NCBI RefSeq assembly: GCF_035621475.1
Contig: NZ_CP141799.1
Location: 1,600,501-1,664,500, forward strand
Direction of reading: 5' to 3'
Length of the DNA: 64,000 nucleotides
From: Pseudomonas paeninsulae
GTDB lineage: Bacteria > Pseudomonadota > Gammaproteobacteria > Pseudomonadales > Pseudomonadaceae
Of this stretch, positions 35,835 through 45,045 are shown piece by piece. Numbering within the stretch: the first letter of the stretch is position 1; the number at the start of each line of letters is the position of its first letter. The notes beneath the pieces were generated by a model. That model made no database searches, was not told the origin of the DNA, and was given only the letters and a program-made list of their open reading frames with translations. A program made the position numbers and the translations under genes.

Positions 35835-36035
35835 TCAGCATTTCGTGTGATCGGTGTTGTTCACATTGGTTTCGGCCACTGGTGTTGCCGTCTTCTGCTG
35901 CTGCTGGGCGACCAGCGTGGAGTCTTCTTCAGCCTGTTGCATGCGGGAGAAGGTACGGTCGCCACCACCCTCGGCCATGGCCAGGGAGGAAAGAGTCAGG
36001 GCACCGATGACGAAGAGCGTTTTCAGAGCGTTCAT
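35835..36035 (-). CDS. Short PtrA-like periplasmic protein
   Basis: A 66-aa protein: signal LKTLFVIGALTLSSLAM, mature AEGGGDRTFSRMQQAEED, then a Gln-rich stretch and a final HTKC. Same leader signature as the PtrA-like protein at 25225 and the DUF2790 protein. The C-terminal Cys with nearby His could bind copper. Cop-box-like site upstream at 36159. Confidence 0.75.
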   Translation of the reverse strand: MNALKTLFVIGALTLSSLAMAEGGGDRTFSRMQQAEEDSTLVAQQQQKTATPVAETNVNNTDHTKC

Positions 36036-36158
36036 GTGGATATCCTTATAAGCGTTTGGGTGTCCCGCCGACTTGTGTGGACTTCGTCTGCGGGGTGAGC
36101 CTCAGGGCTGTTGCCGCTAACCTTAGCCAGTACTCCCTGTTAGAACGCTGAGGTGGAC

Positions 36159-36174
36159 ATTACAGTTCTGTCAG
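36159..36174. promoter_or_regulatory. Cop-box-like site between PtrA-like and DUF2282 genes
   Basis: ATTACAGTTCTGTCAG, palindromic variant of the cop box. It is 124 bp from the minus-strand PtrA-like ATG and 154 bp from the plus-strand DUF2282 ATG, so it could serve both. Confidence 0.6.
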
Positions 36175-36327
36175 GATGCTTTTTATTCTTGAAGAACCTC
36201 CTTCCTGCTCTGTAGTGTCACGGCCATGCCCAGCGGGTATGCCAGGAAGCACTGTCTGGCCCATTTCGGTCAGATTTGGCAATGCCGGTGCTGACCTCAA
36301 TCCAACACGATCAAGAGAGATAGCCAC

Positions 36328-36588
36328 ATGTCGAGCAAATCTAACGCAGTTACCGGTGCAGCATTGGCACTGGTTGCCGCCAGCCTTTTTGCCAGCCTCC
36401 CGGTGCAAGCGGCTCAGGATGCGCAAACCGCTGAAGTGCAGTGTTTCGGTGTCAACGGCTGCAAAGGCCAGAACGACTGCATGACCGCCCAGAATGCCTG
36501 CAAGGGTCAGGGCGAATGCAAAGGTCAAGGCTTCAAGCTAATGACCCAGGCTAAGTGCGATGAGGCGGGGGGCAAGACCAGCGAGTAA
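36328..36588 (+). CDS. DUF2282 bufferin-like copper peptide
   Basis: An 86-aa protein with a long signal peptide ([19 protein letters not shown]) and a Cys/Lys/Gly-rich core: [20 protein letters not shown] and [12 protein letters not shown], with a last Cys near the end (KCDEAGG). This matches the small DUF2282 proteins recently termed bufferins, exported peptides whose cysteines can be modified to bind copper. The DUF692-type (BufB) and BufC maturation partners are not next to it. Confidence 0.75.
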   Translation: MSSKSNAVTGAALALVAASLFASLPVQAAQDAQTAEVQCFGVNGCKGQNDCMTAQNACKGQGECKGQGFKLMTQAKCDEAGGKTSE

Positions 36589-36599
36589 AACCGGGCGGG

Positions 36600-36624
36600 G
36601 GAGTGGGTGCCACTCCCTTTCTCA
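36600..36624 (+). terminator. Probable terminator of the DUF2282 gene
   Basis: Stem gggagt / actccc followed by TTTCT, 12 bp past the stop. Confidence 0.55.
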
Positions 36625-36669
36625 TGACCCTGGGCGAGCAGTAAACATAACCCTGGACTTGCTACCGGC

Positions 36670-36870
36670 TCAGGTGCCGATCTTGGTGGGATAGCCCAGC
36701 TCTTCAATCAGCGAGCGTATGTCCTCCTGATGTTCATCGCTCTCAACCCGAACCTTGCCAGCCGCTCGATCGACTTCGACTTTTGCCTGGCTATCCAAGG
36801 TCTGGATGGCCTTGGTGATCTTGCTGACGCAACTGCCACACCCCATTCCTGCAACTTCCAAAACGAACAT
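36670..36870 (-). CDS. copZ: CopZ-like heavy-metal-associated protein
   Basis: A 66-aa HMA-domain protein without signal peptide: VAGMGCGSCVSKITKAIQ gives the MxCxxC copper site; VRVESDEHQEDIRSLIEELGYPTK completes the ferredoxin-like fold. Cytoplasmic Cu(I) chaperone, the likely partner of the P1B ATPase at 39776, whose own N-terminus lacks an HMA domain. Confidence 0.9.
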   Translation of the reverse strand: MFVLEVAGMGCGSCVSKITKAIQTLDSQAKVEVDRAAGKVRVESDEHQEDIRSLIEELGYPTKIGT

Positions 36871-37113
36871 GGTCTGCCCTCGTATTGAATGGCGTCATTG
36901 CCACGGCTGCAGCATCGACCCTGACATCATGGGAAGGTCAAGTCGGGCATGGAGCTGGCGATTTCATTCAGTGTGGCGAGCCAGCGTCATGCCGTTTCGA
37001 CCCAAGATTCCTGACGCTCAACGCAGTGCATTACTCTCACGCGGGCAGCGTTTTGCCTGACGTAAGGGAGGCGTAGCCAGGCCGCAGGATCGCGAACGAT
37101 GAGCGAAAACAGC
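36871..37113. other. Intergenic, nothing recognised
   Basis: About 240 bp between copZ and dsbG. No supported gene and no clear regulatory sequence. Confidence 0.4.
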
Positions 37114-37887
37114 TTATTTAGGCCCCATGATCTCTGCCAGTAGCTGTGGTTGCGGCACCCCTTGCTGCATTTGCAGGCGGCCGTTGTCATCCAGATAGAA
37201 GATCGCGGGGGTGGCCATGCCGCCAAGCTCGCTCATCAGCGCAAGATTGGCGTCGAGCTGCTTCTGCAATGCAGCGGGAATGCTTGGCAGGGCCTTGAGC
37301 TTGCTGGCCTTGCCGGCGGCTTCATGTTCGTTCAGCGCAGCTTCCGGCTGTTTCGCACTCAGCAACGCGGCGGATTTTCCGGCGCTGTCGGGACGCAGCA
37401 TACCGACCATGATGTGGCGCACTTGTACCTTGCCGGCTTCGACCCAGGGCCGCGCCTGCTGCCAGAACATGTTGCAGTAGGGGCAGTTCGGGTCGGAGAA
37501 CATGTAAACAGTGCGCGGTGCGTCGTCGCGGCCATCGGCGATCCAGGTGCTGTTCTCCATGCGCGCCCAGATATCCTTGCTCAGCGGTTGATAAACCAGC
37601 TTGTCCAGCGGTGCACGAGTCAGGTCCTCGCCTTGGGCGTCGAGCAGGTTGCCGATCAGCACATGCTGGCCATCGGCGGTGAGATAGAGTGCTATGCCCT
37701 GACCCTTGTAGCGGGCGGCATAGCCTCGCAGGCCACCCGGTGCGTCGAAGGAACCGATGATTACTGCGCCGCGAGCTTCGACCGCCTTGATCGGGGCAGG
37801 CAGCTCCTCGGCCTGGGTAATAGAAACAGGCAAGGCCAACAGGCTCAAGCCTGCCAGCAAAAAGGGCAGGTGTTTAAAGTGCATCAT
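37114..37887 (-). CDS. dsbG: DsbG-type thiol:disulfide interchange protein
   Basis: A 257-aa periplasmic protein with signal peptide (FLLAGLSLLALPVSITQA), N-terminal dimerisation domain and thioredoxin domain with CPYC (SDPNCPYCNMFW) and cis-Pro region MATPAIFYLD. ATG overlaps the stop of the upstream TlpA-like gene. Isomerase/chaperone role. Resembles the dsbG-centred clusters of Pseudomonas, but the DsbD partner is absent here. Confidence 0.9.
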   Translation of the reverse strand: MMHFKHLPFLLAGLSLLALPVSITQAEELPAPIKAVEARGAVIIGSFDAPGGLRGYAARYKGQGIALYLTADGQHVLIGNLLDAQGEDLTRAPLDKLVYQPLSKDIWARMENSTWIADGRDDAPRTVYMFSDPNCPYCNMFWQQARPWVEAGKVQVRHIMVGMLRPDSAGKSAALLSAKQPEAALNEHEAAGKASKLKALPSIPAALQKQLDANLALMSELGGMATPAIFYLDDNGRLQMQQGVPQPQLLAEIMGPK

Positions 37888-38699
37888 GGCTGACTACCCT
37901 CTCTCAGGTTTTCCAGGGCGCGAGCGAGGCTCGCGCGGGATAACTCGCCGAGATGGTTGCCGACCTGGTGACCCTCGGCGTCGTAGAACAGCGTGGTGGG
38001 CAGGGCCATGGAACCGACCTGCTGGCCGAGGCGTCCGTCGCTGTCGAGCAGCACGTTCTGCAACTCCAGCCCGCTGGCATCGAGGAAACGACGGATTTCG
38101 CCTTCACCCTCCCCCTGATTGACGAACAAGAAGGTCAGCGCCTCTTCCGTGGCCTGGGCTTCGGCCAACACCGGCATTTCCCGCCGGCAGGGCGGGCACC
38201 AAGTCGCCCAGAGGTTGATCACCAGAGGCTTGCCAACGTAATCCTGCAGTGCTACCGGCGCACCGCGACTATCGCGCAGTGCCAGCTCGGGCAGCCGAGT
38301 GCCTTGCTCGAAGGCATGCCAGGTGAGGTTGGCGAAGCCCCAGCTCAGCACGCCGACCACCAGCGCCACGCCGAGCGGTTTGCGTAAGCCGCGGTCGCGC
38401 CAGGCCTGCCAGCCGCCCAGCAGCACAGCCGCGATCACCCCGGGCCAGGCGATGAAACCACCGTCGCGAATATCCACCATCCGCCAGAGCGCGCCCTGGT
38501 AGTACTCGAAATAACCCACCACGAAGGCCAGGCGCGCCACCAGCAAGGCCACCAGCAGCAGTCGGAACAATTGCGGTTCGGGGTTGTGCGCGCTGGCCCG
38601 GCCGACCCACCAGCCGCTCAGCATCGCCAGCAACAGGCTGCCGATCAGCAGCAGGTGGGGTACGGCCAGGGTCAGTGGCCCCAGATTGACGGTCAGCAT
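37884..38699 (-). CDS. Membrane-anchored TlpA-like protein with Lgt-like N-terminus
   Basis: A 271-aa protein. Residues 1-130 form about four membrane helices with a pattern reminiscent of Lgt (LVARLAFVVGYFEYYQ, GGFIAWPGVIAAVLLG). Residues 135-265 are a thioredoxin domain with WCPPCRREMP and cis-Pro MALPTTLFYD. Operon with dsbG (ATGA overlap). Likely passes reductant to DsbG from a membrane source, perhaps the CcdA protein elsewhere in the island. Confidence 0.88.
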   Translation of the reverse strand: MLTVNLGPLTLAVPHLLLIGSLLLAMLSGWWVGRASAHNPEPQLFRLLLVALLVARLAFVVGYFEYYQGALWRMVDIRDGGFIAWPGVIAAVLLGGWQAWRDRGLRKPLGVALVVGVLSWGFANLTWHAFEQGTRLPELALRDSRGAPVALQDYVGKPLVINLWATWCPPCRREMPVLAEAQATEEALTFLFVNQGEGEGEIRRFLDASGLELQNVLLDSDGRLGQQVGSMALPTTLFYDAEGHQVGNHLGELSRASLARALENLREGSQP

Positions 38700-38864
38700 C
38701 AGTGGTGCCGCCGGCTCTCAGGCCGATGATTAAGCGCGTCATCAAAGCCTTCCTTGGCAATGATCCACTGCGTATGGCGCTTATGCATTGCGGAGCACCT
38801 ACTTGGCAGAGCTATTGGCTGATGTTTTGCTGTGCGGGTATGAGCCAGATAAGCCAGACCGGCC

Positions 38865-39425
38865 TTAACTGTTGAAATGATCATGCGGAACTTTGCAGAA
38901 GCCCTGAGACGGCACATCCAGTGCACTATTGAATTTGCTCGACATGTTCTGGAATGCAATAAGGCCAGTGAGCTCAATAATGCTGTCCTCGTCAAAGAAG
39001 TTGTTAAGCCTTGCCATCAACTCATCGCTCACCTGTCGATCCGAGTAGGTGATAGCCTCGGTATATTCGAGTACCACCTGCTCTTTTGCGTCAAATAGAC
39101 TGCTTTCCCTCCACTCCAATAGGTTTTCAACTTTTTCCATTGAGCCAGTGCGTTTGGCAAGTGTCGCAGAGTTTATGTCGACACAAAAATTGCACCAATT
39201 GATTTGCGATACTCTTACGGTGACCAATGAGCGCAAGGCAGGGCTCAGTGGTGATCCTTTCCTGTCCAGTACGCCATAAAGAACGGCGACCGCTCCGAAT
39301 AGTTGCGGCACACGCGCCCACAGCAAACCGGGTTGCAGAACTGCCCCGTACTTTCTTTTCTGTTTCCAGAAGAAGGGACGTAACGCCCACGGGTATTCAT
39401 TTATTTGTTTCGTGGATACTCTCAC
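38865..39425 (-). CDS. Carboxymuconolactone decarboxylase/AhpD-like protein
   Basis: A 186-aa helical protein. The family motif is at WCNFCVDINSATLAKR (CxxC with downstream acid residue) preceded by LRSLVTVRVSQIN, and followed by EYTEAITYSDRQVSDELMARL. Such proteins are peroxidase-like or antioxidant. Base composition is visibly more AT-rich than the neighbouring cop genes, suggesting separate acquisition. Confidence 0.82.
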   Translation of the reverse strand: MRVSTKQINEYPWALRPFFWKQKRKYGAVLQPGLLWARVPQLFGAVAVLYGVLDRKGSPLSPALRSLVTVRVSQINWCNFCVDINSATLAKRTGSMEKVENLLEWRESSLFDAKEQVVLEYTEAITYSDRQVSDELMARLNNFFDEDSIIELTGLIAFQNMSSKFNSALDVPSQGFCKVPHDHFNS

Positions 39426-39493
39426 CGACCACCTCTGATTTCGCTCGCACGTGGTTCAGCATATCTCTCCCTGACGGTCGCTGGGCGACCCGC

Positions 39494-39709
39494 TCAGTCG
39501 CGTAAATTTTTCTGTGCCTTGTGATTGGGCCAGGATGAGAAGGCCAGGAAGTAAAGGAGGACAAGGTTGACGATGGGTAGCAGCATCAACAGTCCCAGCC
39601 ACTGTGAATACCCTGCCTTCTTGAATATTAAACAAAAAGGCAGGGTAACCAGGGCTGCAAAGACCAGCATCATCAAAGGCCCAAACGGCCACATCGTTGA
39701 GTCATGCAT
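39494..39709 (-). CDS. Small two-helix membrane protein
   Basis: A 71-aa protein: WPFGPLMMLVFAALVTLPFCLIF and WLGLLMLLPIVNLVLLYFLAF form two membrane helices, separated by a short basic loop (KKAGYS). This resembles small DUF805-like/hydrophobic proteins, but I do not assign a family. ATG preceded by GGAGACACGC. Function unknown. Confidence 0.65.
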   Translation of the reverse strand: MHDSTMWPFGPLMMLVFAALVTLPFCLIFKKAGYSQWLGLLMLLPIVNLVLLYFLAFSSWPNHKAQKNLRD

Positions 39710-39775
39710 AGCGTGTCTCCGTGTTGTTGATCAATTCAACTCGAGTCTAAACGTCAACTGAGCTCACTGCTGTCA

Positions 39776-42127
39776 TCAGTCGATTACCACTCGGCGCAGG
39801 CGCAGGGCGTTGAACACAACCGAAGCAGAGCTCACGCTCATGGCCAGCGCCGCGATCATCGGGGAAAGCAGAAGGCCAGTAAGGGGATACAGCAGGCCAG
39901 CTGCCAGCGGTATGCCCATGGCGTTATAGAGGAAGGCGAAAGCAAGGTTCTGGTGCATGTTCTTCACCGTGGCGACGGACAGGGTGCGTGCCCGTAGGAT
40001 GCCCATCAAGTCGCCTTTCACCAGGGTCACCTGGGCGCTGTTCATCGCCACATCGGTGCCTGTTCCCATGGCGATGCCCACATCGGATCGGGCCAAGGCC
40101 GGGGCGTCATTAATGCCATCACCGGCCATGGCCACGCGCCGGCCGTATCCTTGCAAGTCCGCCACCAGCTTCTCTTTGTCCTGGGGTTTTACCTCGCCAT
40201 GCACCTCTTCGATACCCAGTTGCCTGGCCACGGCGCGCGCCGTGGTCAACCCATCGCCTGTCGCCATGATGACCTTGACGTCCTCGGCCTGCAGTCTGCG
40301 GACAGCTTCCTTGGAAGTGGGCTTGATCGGGTCCGATACGGCCAGTATGCCTGCCAGCGCACCGTTCACCGCCAGGTAGATAATACTAATGGCATCGGCC
40401 CGCAATTGTTCGGCGCGGTCCTGCAAGGCGCTGATATTGACGCCAGCGTCTTCCATCAAGGCGCTATTGCCCAGCTGCAGCTGCTTGCCTTCGATCTGCC
40501 CGCGCACACCGATCCCCGAACCGGATTCGAAACTGTCCGGCTTGGCCAGCTCCAGCCCTTCGGCTCGGGCGTGTTCGACGATCGCGTGGGCCAATGGGTG
40601 CTCGCTGCCCTGGTCGAGGCTGGCGGCCAGGCGCAGCACTTCATTGGCTTCGACCGATGGCGTGCCTTCGACGCTGTGGAAGACTGGACGGCCCTCGGTC
40701 AAGGTGCCGGTCTTGTCGACGATCAGGGTATCGATCTTGCACAGGTTTTCGATGGCGCTGGCATCCCGGAACAGCACGCCGCTACTGGCGGCCTTGCCGG
40801 TAGCCACCATGATCGACATCGGGGTGGCCAAGCCAAGGGCGCAGGGACAGGCGATGATGAGCACAGCCACGGCGTTGATCAGGCCGAAGACCCAGCCGGG
40901 CTCTGGGCCGAACAGCCCCCAGCCGAGAAAGGTCAGCAGCGCGATGCTGATGACGCCGACCACAAAGTAGCCGGCAATGGTATCGGCAATGCGTTGCATT
41001 GGCGCTTTCGAGCGTTGTGCGCGAACTACCATCTGCACGATCTGGGCGAGAGTGGTGTCGCCGCCAACCTTCTGCGCTTCCATCACCAGGCTGCCGTTGG
41101 CATTCAGGGTGGCGCCGATCAGTGGGTCGCCTGGTTTCTTCATCACCGGCACGGGTTCGCCGGTCAGCATCGACTCGTCGACGGCACTTTCGCCCTCCAG
41201 CACGGTGCCATCGACCGGGACCTTCTCGCCGGGACGCACCCGCAGGTGGTCACCCTGGTGCACATCGCCCAGGGGCACATCCTCTTCCTGTCCATCCGGG
41301 TTGATCCGACGTGCCGTCTTGGGCGCCAGGCCTAGCAGGGATTTGATCGCGGCCGAGGTCTGCGAGCGTGCCTTGAGTTCTAGCATCTGGCCCAGCAGTG
41401 TCAGGGAGATGATTACCGCGGCAGCCTCGAAGTAGACGCCGATGCGTCCGTCCTGCATGAAATTCTGCGGGAACAGTTGCGGGAACAGGGTGGCGGCGAC
41501 GCTGTACAGGTAGGCTGCGGAGGTACCGAGGCCGATCAGGGTCCACATGTTCGGACTGCGCTGACGGATAGAGGCGACCCCACGGACGAAGAATGGCCAT
41601 CCCGCCCAAAGGACTATCGGGCTGGCGATGAGCAGTTCGACCCAGTTCTGTGTGCTGCCGTGAAACAACTGTAGCGCGTGCCCGGCCATGGCCAGGACTG
41701 TCACGACGATTGTCAGCGGCAGGGTCCACCAGAAACGCCGGGTGAAATCCTTCAGTTCTGGATTTTCCTCTTCATCGAGTTCCGGCATAAGCGGCTCTAG
41801 GGCCATGCCGCAGATGGGGCACGCCCCCGGACCTGGCTGACGGATCTCGGGGTGCATGGGGCAGGTGTACTCGGTTGCTCCGGCCTGCTCAGGCGGTTGC
41901 TCGGTCGGCTCGGCGGCGTGCTGCTGGTTCAGGTAGCGGGTCGGGTCGGCGTGAAATTTGTCCTGGCATTTCTGGCTGCAGAAACGATAGGTCTCGCCCT
42001 CGCACTGCTCGCTGAACGGGCTGTCGGATTCTACCTGCATGCCGCACACCGGGTCGTGGGCACTTTCCAGCGATTGATTCGCCGAATGCTTGTGATTGTG
42101 GTCGTGATGGCCGGCAGAGGAGGGCAT
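39776..42127 (-). CDS. Copper-exporting P1B-type ATPase (CopA/SilP type)
   Basis: A 783-aa pump. N-terminus: His-rich stretch (HHDHNHKHS), a YHS domain (DPVCGMQ ... [13 protein letters not shown]) and a heavy-metal-binding domain ([23 protein letters not shown]), with no HMA domain. Core motifs: [18 protein letters not shown] (CPC ion site), [11 protein letters not shown] (phosphorylated Asp), SEHPLAHAI and [10 protein letters not shown]. Inner-membrane Cu(I)/Ag(I) export driven by ATP. Probably receives copper from CopZ. Confidence 0.95.
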   Translation of the reverse strand: MPSSAGHHDHNHKHSANQSLESAHDPVCGMQVESDSPFSEQCEGETYRFCSQKCQDKFHADPTRYLNQQHAAEPTEQPPEQAGATEYTCPMHPEIRQPGPGACPICGMALEPLMPELDEEENPELKDFTRRFWWTLPLTIVVTVLAMAGHALQLFHGSTQNWVELLIASPIVLWAGWPFFVRGVASIRQRSPNMWTLIGLGTSAAYLYSVAATLFPQLFPQNFMQDGRIGVYFEAAAVIISLTLLGQMLELKARSQTSAAIKSLLGLAPKTARRINPDGQEEDVPLGDVHQGDHLRVRPGEKVPVDGTVLEGESAVDESMLTGEPVPVMKKPGDPLIGATLNANGSLVMEAQKVGGDTTLAQIVQMVVRAQRSKAPMQRIADTIAGYFVVGVISIALLTFLGWGLFGPEPGWVFGLINAVAVLIIACPCALGLATPMSIMVATGKAASSGVLFRDASAIENLCKIDTLIVDKTGTLTEGRPVFHSVEGTPSVEANEVLRLAASLDQGSEHPLAHAIVEHARAEGLELAKPDSFESGSGIGVRGQIEGKQLQLGNSALMEDAGVNISALQDRAEQLRADAISIIYLAVNGALAGILAVSDPIKPTSKEAVRRLQAEDVKVIMATGDGLTTARAVARQLGIEEVHGEVKPQDKEKLVADLQGYGRRVAMAGDGINDAPALARSDVGIAMGTGTDVAMNSAQVTLVKGDLMGILRARTLSVATVKNMHQNLAFAFLYNAMGIPLAAGLLYPLTGLLLSPMIAALAMSVSSASVVFNALRLRRVVID

Positions 42128-42148
42128 GGGTTATTTCCTTATCTCGTC

Positions 42149-42260
42149 TCAGGGCATCGGTTTCGCCGTGACGAAGTCTATGGGCGCCATGGTGGTGGCC
42201 AGGTACATCAGCGGGCACAGCAACAGTATCAGGTAGGTAGGGTCAGGGGCGTGTGGGCAT
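42149..42260 (-). pseudogene. DUF2933 gene remnant
   Basis: Minus-strand frame reads YLILLLCPLMYLATTMAPIDFVTAKPMP before a stop. The LCPLM core matches the DUF2933 protein at 47935 (LIFLLCPLMHIFMHGG). The N-terminus and His-rich tail are lost. It lies directly upstream of the ATPase gene. Confidence 0.45.
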
Positions 42261-42540
42261 ATTGTCCCTGGGCCAGATAGAACGGGCGGATAACTGGCGG
42301 CGTGATCAAGGCGATGCTTGCCTTGATTTTCCAGAACGGCAGAGCTGGGTCATGGGAGTGATGCTGCGTATTCGCATGATTCAAATCCTACCGCAGCAAT
42401 AGTGCGCGTTGCTCGGTTCGGAGCCACTCAGAATAGACAGCCGCCTTTGCCAACAGCTGATGCAAATTAAGCCAGCATCGTTTCACTTTGACTTGGCCGA
42501 GCATTCCCGACTGTGGATTACAGCTTGTTTCAGTAATAAA

Positions 42541-42561
42541 GAGCGGCGCCATTGAGGCGCC
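42541..42561 (-). terminator. Orphan hairpin, relic of a second ptrA-like gene
   Basis: Stem gcggcgcc / ggcgccgc plus flank ctaggccaagggagcaat matches the sequence after the PtrA-like gene at 25160-25200, but here no gene precedes it; copR copy 2 follows within 205 bp. Confidence 0.5.
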
Positions 42562-42686
42562 GCTAGGCCAAGGGAGCAATTGGAGAAAGGCCTTGAAAAG
42601 GTTTACGAAAACAAGCGCTGTTCACTTATCCCGTACTCGTTACTACAGCCTAGACAGCGTTCCCTGACAGCCACCTGAAGCCAAGA

Positions 42687-42701
42687 TTACATTTCTGTAA
42701 G
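42687..42701. promoter_or_regulatory. Cop box upstream of copR copy 2
   Basis: TTACATTTCTGTAAG, identical to the copA site. Centre 70 bp from the copR ATG, the same distance as at copy 1. Confidence 0.8.
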
Positions 42702-42763
42702 CTTCTGGTTGGTGTGATGGATTAGCGGCACACTCAGGGCTTCTGCAACCTGGGAATCGCCGC

Positions 42764-43447
42764 ATGAAAATTTTAGTAGCCGAAGATGAACCCAAAACCG
42801 GCACTTACTTGCAGCAGGGCCTGCGCGAAGCGGGGTTCAATGTAGACCGGGTAATGACCGGCACCGATGCCCTCCAGTACACCATCGACGAAGCCTATGA
42901 CCTGTTGATCCTCGACGTCATGATGCCGGGCCTGGATGGCTGGGAAGTGCTGCGCAGGGTGCGGGCGGCCGGAAAGGATGTCCCTGTGCTATTCCTCACA
43001 GCCCGTGATGGGGTCGAGGATCGGGTCAAGGGACTCGAATTGGGAGCGGACGACTACCTGGTCAAGCCATTCGCCTTCTCGGAACTGCTAGCCCGGGTCA
43101 GGACGCTGCTGCGCCGCGGCAACAGCGCGCCGAGCCTGTCGAGTATGCAGATTGCCGATCTGCAAGTGGATTTGCTCAAGCGCAGGGCCATTCGTAGCGG
43201 CAAGCGTATCGACCTGACGGCCAAGGAATTTGCCCTGCTTGAGCTGCTCTTGCGTCGGCGTGGCGAGGTGCTGCCGAAGTCATTGATTGCCTCCCAAGTC
43301 TGGGATATGAACTTCGACAGCGACACCAACGTCATCGAGGTCGCGATCCGGCGCTTGCGCGCGAAAATCGACGACGACTTCGCGGTGAAGCTTATCCACA
43401 CCGTGCGAGGCATGGGCTACATGCTCGACGAGCCGGGGGCGCAATGA
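42764..43447 (+). CDS. copR: CopR copper response regulator, copy 2
   Basis: A 227-aa OmpR-family regulator nearly identical in sequence to copy 1: [43 protein letters not shown] and the same winged-helix recognition region ([14 protein letters not shown]). The two regulators should recognise the same boxes. 4-bp overlap with copS copy 2. Confidence 0.93.
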   Translation: MKILVAEDEPKTGTYLQQGLREAGFNVDRVMTGTDALQYTIDEAYDLLILDVMMPGLDGWEVLRRVRAAGKDVPVLFLTARDGVEDRVKGLELGADDYLVKPFAFSELLARVRTLLRRGNSAPSLSSMQIADLQVDLLKRRAIRSGKRIDLTAKEFALLELLLRRRGEVLPKSLIASQVWDMNFDSDTNVIEVAIRRLRAKIDDDFAVKLIHTVRGMGYMLDEPGAQ

Positions 43448-44832
43448 ACCGACTGTCCCTGACCACCCGCATGAGCTTGATGTTCATGCTGGCAGTGGCG
43501 GTAGTCTTGAGCGTTGCAGCGCTAAGTTTCAATCGACTCAGCCAGCATCACTTTATGCTATTGGATCGGCAGATCCTGGTTGAGAAACTCGAGTCCACTC
43601 AGGCCATTCTCGGTGGCTCGGAAGGTGGAGTGAACTTCGCTGAGCTGCAACCGCAACTGCGCGCCTTACTTGGCGCGCACCACGATCTGACGGGCATCAT
43701 CTTGGCCGGCGACGGCAGCGTGCTGTTCGCCGACCCTGCTCCGGTCAACATCCCTGCACAGTTTCGCGCGTACCCTGAGAGACGACTTTGGGAGTGGAGT
43801 GGCCAAGAACAGATGTACCGCGGCATCACTGCACAGGTGGCTGCGCCAGGCCAGGACCAGCCGCTCACGGTGATGCTGGTTCTCGATGTCACTCATCACA
43901 TGTCGTTTTTCGAGACCTTGCAGCGCTGGTTTTGGATCGGCCTGATCATCAGTGCCCTGGTCAGTGCGGGGCTGGGCTGGATCGTTGCCCGTAGCGGCCT
44001 GCGGCCGCTGCGCCAGGTTACCCAGATGGCCACATCAGTGTCGGCCAAGTCGCTCAAGGAACGCATCCCGCTGGAGCCTGTGCCGCTGGAGTTGCAGCAA
44101 CTGGTGTCTTCGTTCAACGCCATGCTGGGCAGACTGGACGATGCCTTCGTTCGGCTCTCTAACTTCTCCGCCGACATCGCCCACGAGCTACGAACGCCGG
44201 TTAGCAGCCTGATGACCCACACCGAGGTCATTCTCAGCAGAAAGCGCGACGTCGGCGCCTACGAGGAAAACCTCTACTCGAATCTGGAAGATCTGAAGCG
44301 CATGGCGCGGATGATTGATGACATGCTGTTCCTGGCCAAATCGGACAATGGGCTGATCAGCCCAGCGCACCAGCAAATCGCCCTCGAAACTGTGGTTGGC
44401 AAGCTGCTCGACTATTATCAGCTGCTGGCCGACGACCGTGGAATCGAGCTCAGAGTCACTGGTTCTGCCTGTGTTCGGGGCGATGTACTGATGCTGCACC
44501 GCGCCATATCGAACCTGCTGTCCAATGCGCTGCGTTACACCCCCGAAGGGCAGAGCATCTCGGTGAAGATCCAGCAGTCGGGTTCCTCTGCACGACTGAG
44601 CGTGGAGAATCCTGGGGAAACCATCCCGCCGGAGCACCTCGACCGGCTGTTCGACAGGTTTTACCGTGCCGATCCTGCGCGCCGAGAGGGCAGCCCGAGC
44701 AATGCCGGCTTGGGCTTGGCAATCACCCTCTCGATCGTTGAGGCCCACCAGGGCAGGATCTGGTGCACCTCGGCAAATGGCAGGACGGCTTTCCACATGG
44801 AGTTCCCCAATCAGGACTGTCTCAGGAACTGA
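43444..44832 (+). CDS. copS: CopS copper sensor kinase, copy 2
   Basis: A 462-aa kinase paralogous to copy 1. The cytoplasmic part is strongly conserved ([51 protein letters not shown]), while the periplasmic sensor loop is more divergent (for example [21 protein letters not shown] against [21 protein letters not shown]). The copies may differ in metal threshold or specificity. Confidence 0.92.
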   Translation: MNRLSLTTRMSLMFMLAVAVVLSVAALSFNRLSQHHFMLLDRQILVEKLESTQAILGGSEGGVNFAELQPQLRALLGAHHDLTGIILAGDGSVLFADPAPVNIPAQFRAYPERRLWEWSGQEQMYRGITAQVAAPGQDQPLTVMLVLDVTHHMSFFETLQRWFWIGLIISALVSAGLGWIVARSGLRPLRQVTQMATSVSAKSLKERIPLEPVPLELQQLVSSFNAMLGRLDDAFVRLSNFSADIAHELRTPVSSLMTHTEVILSRKRDVGAYEENLYSNLEDLKRMARMIDDMLFLAKSDNGLISPAHQQIALETVVGKLLDYYQLLADDRGIELRVTGSACVRGDVLMLHRAISNLLSNALRYTPEGQSISVKIQQSGSSARLSVENPGETIPPEHLDRLFDRFYRADPARREGSPSNAGLGLAITLSIVEAHQGRIWCTSANGRTAFHMEFPNQDCLRN

Positions 44833-45045
44833 ATGACTAAAGAACAGTTGCGTGCAGAGCTGGAACGAAAAGCTAAAAGCCTTATCGACAGGGGCGGTGG
44901 CGAAGTAACGCTGTATGCCGCCCAGACCAAGCCCGATAAGCGCCCTTGGCGAAAGTCACCTAGCCGGCTCAATGACGCATTTCAAGCGGAACTCCGGCAG
45001 GTCGAGAGTCTGGAGATGGGGACGCTTGAGGGGGCCCGCCGATGA
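44833..45045 (+). CDS. 70-aa hypothetical protein between copS and araC-type gene
   Basis: MTKEQLRAELERKAKSLIDRGG then EVTLYAAQTKPDKRPWRKSPSR and ESLEMGTLEGARR. Soluble, charged, no cysteines. Start abuts the copS TGA; stop overlaps the next ATG (ATGA), so it is translationally linked within the copRS-araC operon. Family not recognised. Confidence 0.65.
   Translation: MTKEQLRAELERKAKSLIDRGGGEVTLYAAQTKPDKRPWRKSPSRLNDAFQAELRQVESLEMGTLEGARR

Noticed and set aside
38699..38995. 98-aa minus-strand frame upstream of the Lgt-like/TlpA gene
   Set aside because: Overlaps the well-supported carboxymuconolactone decarboxylase gene for much of its length and shows no domain.
40151..41335. 394-codon plus-strand frame opposite the P-type ATPase
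   Set aside because: Shadow frame; the ATPase motifs are all on the minus strand.
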